The position numbers were made by a program, and so were the translations under genes. From JARIHD01 sp036392795 (GTDB lineage Bacteria; Patescibacteriota; Saccharimonadia; Saccharimonadales; UBA4665), in NCBI GenBank assembly GCA_036392795.1, contig DASVXH010000037.1, positions 1 through 36,334 of the forward strand: 36,334 nucleotides of DNA, given 5' to 3'. Each line of letters opens with the position of its first letter. Positions within the stretch are counted from its first letter, which is position 1. Positions 31,994-36,334 of this stretch are shown here, one piece after another. The notes under the pieces were generated by a model, which made no database searches, was not told the DNA's origin, and saw only the letters and a program-made list of their open reading frames with translations.

Positions 31994-33136
31994 CTATTCT
32001 TGGTTTTTCTTTTTACCAGCGTGTTCTTTGATTGCGTTTTTATAGACTTCTTCGTATTGATCGACAATCTTTGCGTAGCTGTATTGAGGAATTTCGTCGG
32101 CCGCCCATTCGCGCCAGAGCTTACGCAGATCATTTTCATGCAGCAGCAGATTCAAGCGGCGGGCAAATTCGGCATGATGCTGCGGGTTTACCAGCGAAAT
32201 TGCGCCCAATCCGTTCATGACACTGGCATAGCCTGGATTGTCTCCGGCCACCGTAACCAACCCACAGGCCATCGCTTCCAGTAACACGATCCCAAAACTT
32301 TCACCGTACAGTGCGGGAGAACAATATAAATCTGCAGTACGCAAATAGTGTATTTTCTCTTTTTCGGTGATGAAGCCAACAAATTCGACGTTTTGCAAAC
32401 CCAGGTCGGCACTGAGCGCCTCTAGCTTGGCACGGTCCGGGCCGTCACCGGCAATAATAAGACTGACGTCCGGACTAAGCTGTGACAACTGCTTAAAGGC
32501 ATGCAACAAATGCTTTACACCCTTGCGCTGCTCCAAACGGCCAATATAAAGGACTGTTTTCTGCTTTTTGTTGTCACTGCGGCGGGCGGGCGCTTTATAT
32601 ACACCCAGATCAATACCATTGGGAATGAGCGCAATGGGACGATCGGTCAAACTACACACATATTCAGCAGCAGCCTCGGACACGGCCGTACATTCATCTA
32701 TATATTTCAGCACAGACTTGGTATAGGGAGTTACCACCTTAATAATGGTGCGTGTCATCATTGTTTCGGGCAATTTGGCATGAAACGTCGCAACATTAAC
32801 GCACTGCGATCGGCTGAGAATCTGGGCGCTCAGCATAGGAACCCATGGTTCATGAAAATGTAGAATATCAAATTGATACTCGTCCAGCACCTTATCAATA
32901 GATTCGTTTACACCGGCCGACACCTGGATGGTGGTGTGCATGGGCGAATTAAAATCGGCCGCTCCACCAATGAAAATAATGTTTTGCTCGGGCTTGACCT
33001 CAAAATCTTTAGGCTGAGGTGTTAGTACGTAGGTATCATGTCCGCGACGGCGAAGCTCGGCCTGCATGGCAAAAATGTGTTCCTTGACGCCACCGCCTTT
33101 GGCAATACTATAGGGACATACCAGGCCAATCTTCAT
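31994..33136 (-). CDS. GT4 family glycosyltransferase, PimA-like
   Basis: The 380-residue protein has a GT4 body close in style to phosphatidylinositol mannosyltransferases: MKIGLVCPYSIAKGGGVKEH (donor loop and acceptor-lipid region), FDILHFHEPWVPMLSAQIL, TFHAKLPET, AVSEAAAEYV, NGIDLGVYK, LYIGRLEQRKGVKHLLHAFK, and SPALYGESFGIVLLEAMACG. It likely glycosylates a membrane lipid on the cytoplasmic side; PimA identity is a style match only. A -10 element sits 8 bases before ATG 33136, so it may start its own transcript inside the cluster. Confidence 0.9.
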   Translation of the reverse strand: MKIGLVCPYSIAKGGGVKEHIFAMQAELRRRGHDTYVLTPQPKDFEVKPEQNIIFIGGAADFNSPMHTTIQVSAGVNESIDKVLDEYQFDILHFHEPWVPMLSAQILSRSQCVNVATFHAKLPETMMTRTIIKVVTPYTKSVLKYIDECTAVSEAAAEYVCSLTDRPIALIPNGIDLGVYKAPARRSDNKKQKTVLYIGRLEQRKGVKHLLHAFKQLSQLSPDVSLIIAGDGPDRAKLEALSADLGLQNVEFVGFITEKEKIHYLRTADLYCSPALYGESFGIVLLEAMACGLVTVAGDNPGYASVMNGLGAISLVNPQHHAEFARRLNLLLHENDLRKLWREWAADEIPQYSYAKIVDQYEEVYKNAIKEHAGKKKNQE

Positions 33137-33144
33137 ATTGCGGT

Positions 33145-33150
33145 ATTATA
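33145..33150 (-). promoter_or_regulatory. -10 element before the PimA-like gene
   Basis: TATAAT on the minus strand, 8 bases before ATG 33136; no clear -35. Same close spacing as at 19039 and 26357. Confidence 0.5.
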
Positions 33151-33155
33151 GCATC

Positions 33156-34088
33156 TTATTTGCCTGGTTGGCGGGAAAGTGCCTGGCGAAGCTTGCGCGG
33201 TAGCAATACGGCCAGCTCTTTCTTGTCGGCCAGCAGTCCCGGTGTATGGCCGCGGGCGCTAAACAATGCCTGATGACATTCTTTAAACACCACCAGTAAA
33301 TGCTCTTTGACAATTGCATTGTCCAGATAAGGGTCCTCGCGCGAAGCCACGTGCCATACCGGCAGGTCCACCCGTGATTTACAATTGTCTAGATTCAAAA
33401 ATTCACTGGTCGTCAGCCAATGTGTGCGCACGTCATTAGACTGCCACAAATTCAGATCAAATTCGATGGTCAGCCGAAATTCTTCGGGGTCCATTTCTAG
33501 CAAACGGCGTTTGCCATTGGGCAAGCGAGTGTACAAATTCGTAATGATAAAACGGTTCAGGCAGCAGTAACGGACAAAGAACGCCAGCGGCCGGGTTGCC
33601 ACAAGACGCGATCCAGCACGCAGGAGCTTTCGGGTCAGGGGCTTGAAGCGAAGATCGTCGTAATGCATAAAGCCCACGATACTCGTCAGCAGATCAACTT
33701 TTTTGGCAAGTTCCGGATATTTTTGCAACATTCGCGTTGCCACCAAAAATCCAAATGAAATACCTACGATAGTCAGTCGGCGACGGCGATAGCGCATCTT
33801 TATAAAGGCTGCTAGATAGTCGGCATAATTATCAATTGAGGGGTGTTGGCCGATTTTAGCAAAACTGTCCATGCCGCCAAAACCGGGTAAATCTGGCACC
33901 GTCACACTGCCATATTCGTTAAGATTTTGGACCAGACCCCACCAACGTTCAATCAGTGCGTGATGACCGTATACCAACAAAATCTCGCGGTTACGCGTTT
34001 TGGCCGGTAACCGCATCATCCGCCCTTGCAGACCATTCATATTAAGCGGCACGATGTAATCGGCGGGATTTTGTACGGGTTTGGCCAT
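33156..34088 (-). CDS. Alpha/beta hydrolase
   Basis: The 310-residue protein has the fold's landmarks: ILLVYGHHALIERW (oxyanion region, about 36-49), VTVPDLPGFGGMDS, nucleophile elbow GISFG with Ser111, SREDPYLDN near the acid residue, and ARGHTPG with the catalytic histidine. No signal peptide, so it is cytoplasmic. Its place next to two glycosyltransferases suggests action on a lipid or acyl group, but this is only context. ATG 34088 has AGGA 6 bases upstream, after a promoter with a leader of about 32 bases. Confidence 0.85.
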   Translation of the reverse strand: MAKPVQNPADYIVPLNMNGLQGRMMRLPAKTRNREILLVYGHHALIERWWGLVQNLNEYGSVTVPDLPGFGGMDSFAKIGQHPSIDNYADYLAAFIKMRYRRRRLTIVGISFGFLVATRMLQKYPELAKKVDLLTSIVGFMHYDDLRFKPLTRKLLRAGSRLVATRPLAFFVRYCCLNRFIITNLYTRLPNGKRRLLEMDPEEFRLTIEFDLNLWQSNDVRTHWLTTSEFLNLDNCKSRVDLPVWHVASREDPYLDNAIVKEHLLVVFKECHQALFSARGHTPGLLADKKELAVLLPRKLRQALSRQPGK

Positions 34089-34126
34089 GGCTTCCTAGTG
34101 CTTTAGTTTTTACCTTCGTCGCTTGT

Positions 34127-34132
34127 ATTATA
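34127..34132 (-). promoter_or_regulatory. -10 element for the envelope cluster
   Basis: TATAAT on the minus strand, 38 bases before ATG 34088. It is one of the few unit-leading protein genes here with a real leader and a Shine-Dalgarno. Confidence 0.45.
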
Positions 34133-34185
34133 ATGCAACATTGCCAAATTTTTGCGACAATTTTCTGTTTTAATGTTTTGGGGAC

Positions 34186-34191
34186 TACAAT
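34186..34191 (+). promoter_or_regulatory. -10 element before the VanY-type gene
   Basis: TACAAT at 34186-34191, 8 bases before ATG 34200; no clear -35. Confidence 0.45.
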
Positions 34192-34199
34192 AGAACGAT

Positions 34200-34940
34200 A
34201 TGAAAAAGGTAATGCTCTTAATAGTTATCATCGTCGTTGCTGCCGGGGGGTGGTGGTTTATAGCAGGCAATCCGGACAAACAACCCCAAAACAGCCCGAA
34301 TAAAACCGAGCAACATTTCGACAAAAAGCAGCAGTCTCTGGACGACCCGGCCAGCTTTTGGGTCATCACGAATAAGCGACGTCCACTGCAGCCGACAAAC
34401 TACAGCCCAAACGACCTAACAACACCGGACATACCACTGCGCCTGACCGCCAAAGACGAAGAAATGAAACTGCGCGTCGAACCGGCCGCCGCCCTAAGTA
34501 ATCTATTCGAAGCAGCCAAAAAAGATGGCGTATCACTGATGGTTTCCAGTGCTTACCGTTCTTATAGTTTTCAAAAAGGGCTATACAATCGCTATGTCAG
34601 CCAGCAGGGCCGCGCTGTGGCCGACACGCAAAGCGCCCGTCCCGGCCACAGCGAACATCAAACCGGTCTGGCCGTTGATGTTGAGCCCGCCAGCCGCAAA
34701 TGTGAGGTCGAGGCCTGTTTTGCTCATACACCCGAAGGCAAGTGGGTCGCCGAACACGCACACGAATACGGATTTATTATCCGCTACGGCGATGGCCAAC
34801 AAGGAACTACGGGTTACATCTATGAACCCTGGCATTTGCGTTACGTGGGCAAGAGCCTGGCGGCCGAAATTCACAAAGAGGGCAACCCTACCCTGGAAGA
34901 TTTTTTTGGGCTAGAACCAGCACCGGACTACGGACCGTAA
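34200..34940 (+). CDS. D-alanyl-D-alanine carboxypeptidase, VanY/M15B family
   Basis: The enzyme trims the terminal D-Ala of peptidoglycan stem peptides outside the membrane. The 246-residue protein has an N-terminal anchor (MKKVMLLIVIIVVAAGGWWF) without a lipobox, a polar linker to about residue 80, and the M15B domain: SSAYRSYSFQKGLYNRYV (116-133), the zinc motif SEHQTGLAVD (151-160, His153 and Asp160) and PWHLRYVG (210-217, His212). All zinc ligands are present. It is divergent from the envelope cluster, with both promoters within 112 bases. Confidence 0.93.
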   Translation: MKKVMLLIVIIVVAAGGWWFIAGNPDKQPQNSPNKTEQHFDKKQQSLDDPASFWVITNKRRPLQPTNYSPNDLTTPDIPLRLTAKDEEMKLRVEPAAALSNLFEAAKKDGVSLMVSSAYRSYSFQKGLYNRYVSQQGRAVADTQSARPGHSEHQTGLAVDVEPASRKCEVEACFAHTPEGKWVAEHAHEYGFIIRYGDGQQGTTGYIYEPWHLRYVGKSLAAEIHKEGNPTLEDFFGLEPAPDYGP

Positions 34941-35002
34941 AAGAGATCAGGGATTAGTCCGGGAACTGCTGGCATGCCAAAGGCCGATTTCGGTCAAATC
35001 TA

Positions 35003-35332
35003 TTATTGATCCGACGGAGTGGTCGGATGAGGCGGGTAGGCATAGCCTAGTTCGATCAGCCGTTCGCGCAGCTGGGTTTCAAACTTATACATTTCCAATT
35101 GAAAATGGGGCGGTGCGACAGGACGAATATTGTTAAAAATTGCGTTGTTGCCGCGTAGCGATGCAAGCAATTCCACTCCCTCTGCTAGATTCCCAAGCGT
35201 CCGCTGCCGTTCTTCGGTACTACCAAATTGGCGCTTTTCAACCTGATCCATAGCTCTTTCTATAAGCGCGGCGATTTGCCGAAAACAAGCAATATATTCT
35301 TCGGGTGAGCGTGGCAAGTAATCTGTAAGCAT
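35003..35332 (-). CDS. Hypothetical helical protein, 109 aa
   Basis: I do not recognise this protein. It is almost entirely helical and charged (EYIACFRQIAALIERAMDQV; TLGNLAEGVELLASLRG; LEMYKFETQLRERLIELG), with no membrane segment, and could be a small dimeric helical bundle. It starts at ATG 35332, with TAAAAT on the minus strand 5 bases upstream. It lies between a VanY-type gene and an APH-like gene, both on the other strand. Confidence 0.65.
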   Translation of the reverse strand: MLTDYLPRSPEEYIACFRQIAALIERAMDQVEKRQFGSTEERQRTLGNLAEGVELLASLRGNNAIFNNIRPVAPPHFQLEMYKFETQLRERLIELGYAYPPHPTTPSDQ

Positions 35333-35383
35333 ATGCTTATTTTAGAACTTTTTAATATCTTCGGCTGTGACATAGCGCACGAT

Positions 35384-35411
35384 TTGACTTTTAATGCTTA
35401 TGGTATATAGT
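35384..35411 (+). promoter_or_regulatory. Promoter for the APH-like gene
   Basis: TTGACT (35384-35389), 16 bases, TATAGT (35406-35411), 11 bases before ATG 35423. Confidence 0.65.
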
Positions 35412-35422
35412 GAATGTACCCC

Positions 35423-36334
35423 ATGACTGAGACATCCGCGTCTTCCTTCATAATCCCCACTCAAGAACAGGTAGCCCATTATGTGCAAGAACTTGGATTT
35501 ACTGCGGGCCCGCCAATGCTCCAGGAACTGTCAGGAGGCCATCATAATATTAGTTATTTGTGCAGCGAGGAACAGTTTGACGAAGACAAGGCAATCGTCG
35601 TTCGCCATGCCAGGCAGGCAGGCGGCTGCCGGGACGTAGCACGACAGTTCTGGCGGCTGGGCGAAATCAATCGGGTCGTCGACCGATCCATCGTGCCCCA
35701 GGCCTTGCATCTTGGTCATACCGCTCTCGGCGTAGCAATCTCAATTGAAGAATATTGTCCCGGCGACAGCCGGGATTTTAATAGTCTGACTCGATCTGAA
35801 ATCACAACTTTTGCAGCAACAGTAGTCGCCGTGCACGATAATACCAGTTTTTTATTTAGCGCCAATTCAGGTGAACCACCGAACTCCTGCGGCACCTACG
35901 CCGACTATCTGCAGGCCATGTATGTCGAAAGCGTTCACAACAGACTTCGGCGGCTTCCAGAAAATGCCTATCCCAAGGCTAGAAAGCTACTGATTGCCGG
36001 TACAGAGCGCCTCAGCCGAATCATGCGGACACATCAATCATTATTCAAAGGCAATATTTTTAGCTTACAGCACCACGATCTCAGCCCCGGCAATATTCGG
36101 TGGCATAATGGACACCCGAAAGTGTTTGACTGGAATTCAACTCACGGTGACCGCAGCGACGAACTGTCTTATATCTTCGTCAACAACCATACGACAGCGT
36201 ATTTTGAAGAACAGTTTTTAGCTGACTACTGTCGCCTTAGCCCGCTGCCGGACAACGACGCCGTTATCGAGAGGCTGCCAGCAAACAAACTCAATAATCA
36301 GCTGGATGATATGGCATGGGGTATGACCATGCAC
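35423..36334 (+). CDS. APH/choline-kinase-like phosphotransferase (3' partial)
   Basis: The frame is open from ATG 35423 to the window end (304 codons seen). It shows protein-kinase-like phosphotransferase motifs: ELSGGHHNISYLC (about 35-47, nucleotide loop), IVVRHAR as the ATP-lysine strand with Arg61 instead of Lys, catalytic QHHDLSPGN (216-224, Asp219 and Asn224) and metal-binding VFDW (234-237). Members phosphorylate aminoglycosides, choline, ethanolamine, thiamine or sugars, so resistance should not be assumed. A good promoter precedes it, with a leader of about 4 bases. Confidence 0.8.
   Translation, partial: MTETSASSFIIPTQEQVAHYVQELGFTAGPPMLQELSGGHHNISYLCSEEQFDEDKAIVVRHARQAGGCRDVARQFWRLGEINRVVDRSIVPQALHLGHTALGVAISIEEYCPGDSRDFNSLTRSEITTFAATVVAVHDNTSFLFSANSGEPPNSCGTYADYLQAMYVESVHNRLRRLPENAYPKARKLLIAGTERLSRIMRTHQSLFKGNIFSLQHHDLSPGNIRWHNGHPKVFDWNSTHGDRSDELSYIFVNNHTTAYFEEQFLADYCRLSPLPDNDAVIERLPANKLNNQLDDMAWGMTMH

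Noticed and set aside
31993..32139. 49-residue N-terminal extension of the downstream GT4 protein
   Set aside because: It is a Lys/Thr/Asn-rich reading of the preceding gene's 3' end in another frame; the GT4 fold starts at ATG 31992.
1..36334. CRISPR arrays, insertion sequences, integrases, prophage genes, tRNA or rRNA genes
   Set aside because: No repeat-spacer array, transposase-like protein, terminal inverted repeats of IS type or recognisable RNA gene was seen on either strand by eye.
35423..36334. Aminoglycoside resistance gene
   Set aside because: The APH-fold motifs are shared by choline, ethanolamine, thiamine and sugar kinases; nothing here points to antibiotic substrates.

Overview
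The window reads as a chromosomal segment of a Patescibacteria/CPR bacterium, most likely Candidatus Saccharibacteria (TM7). I base this on the protein styles (SecE, NusG, L11, L1, L10, L7/L12, DnaX, DnaB, RecR, CysRS), on compact gene packing, on salvage-type deoxynucleotide genes, and on many short proteins of unknown function set between housekeeping genes. TGA acts as a stop, so this is the standard bacterial code and not that of Gracilibacteria/SR1. The lineage is inferred from recognition, not from a database search.

Layout. 1-5070: translation and secretion genes (secE 5' partial, nusG, rplK, rplA) broken up by three unknown ORFs. rplA is preceded by an RNA element resembling the 23S rRNA site bound by L1. 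5082-7851: an unknown protein with winged-helix-like and proline-rich parts, convergent with an alpha/beta-hydrolase-like protein that has a twin-arginine N-terminus. 7921-11075: a dTTP module made of dCTP deaminase followed by one 782-residue protein joining thymidylate kinase to two tandem ThyX-like domains. 11127-13784: a structured leader with a terminator/antiterminator arrangement, then an ATP-grasp ligase and an M20 metallohydrolase. 13786-15862: an unknown gene, then rplJ-rplL behind an L10-type leader with an attenuator hairpin.

15879-18964: accessory stretch with a frameshifted gene remnant, unknown ORFs and a 307-base gap holding two perfect DnaA-box 9-mers. 19053-22039: dnaX and dnaB. 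22055-29667: unknown genes interleaved with a membrane protein, ybaB-recR, a DHH phosphoesterase, cysS and a small membrane peptide. 29686-34088: a minus-strand envelope cluster (AI-2E/PerM family protein, two GT4 glycosyltransferases, alpha/beta hydrolase). 34200-36334: a VanY-type D,D-carboxypeptidase, a small unknown gene and a 3'-partial APH/choline-kinase-like protein.

Two regulatory themes run through the window. Genes at the head of a transcription unit often have a TATAAT-like -10 element only 5-13 bases before the start codon and no Shine-Dalgarno, which suggests leaderless or near-leaderless mRNAs. Several operon-internal genes (rplA, tmk-thyX, ybaB, the small gene after cysS) have clear AAGGAG-type sites. 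Ribosomal protein genes instead have long structured leaders. The most interesting items are the riboswitch-like leader at 11165-11264, the Tmk-ThyX-ThyX fusion, the L1-site mimic, and the loss of zinc-binding cysteines in both DnaX and RecR.
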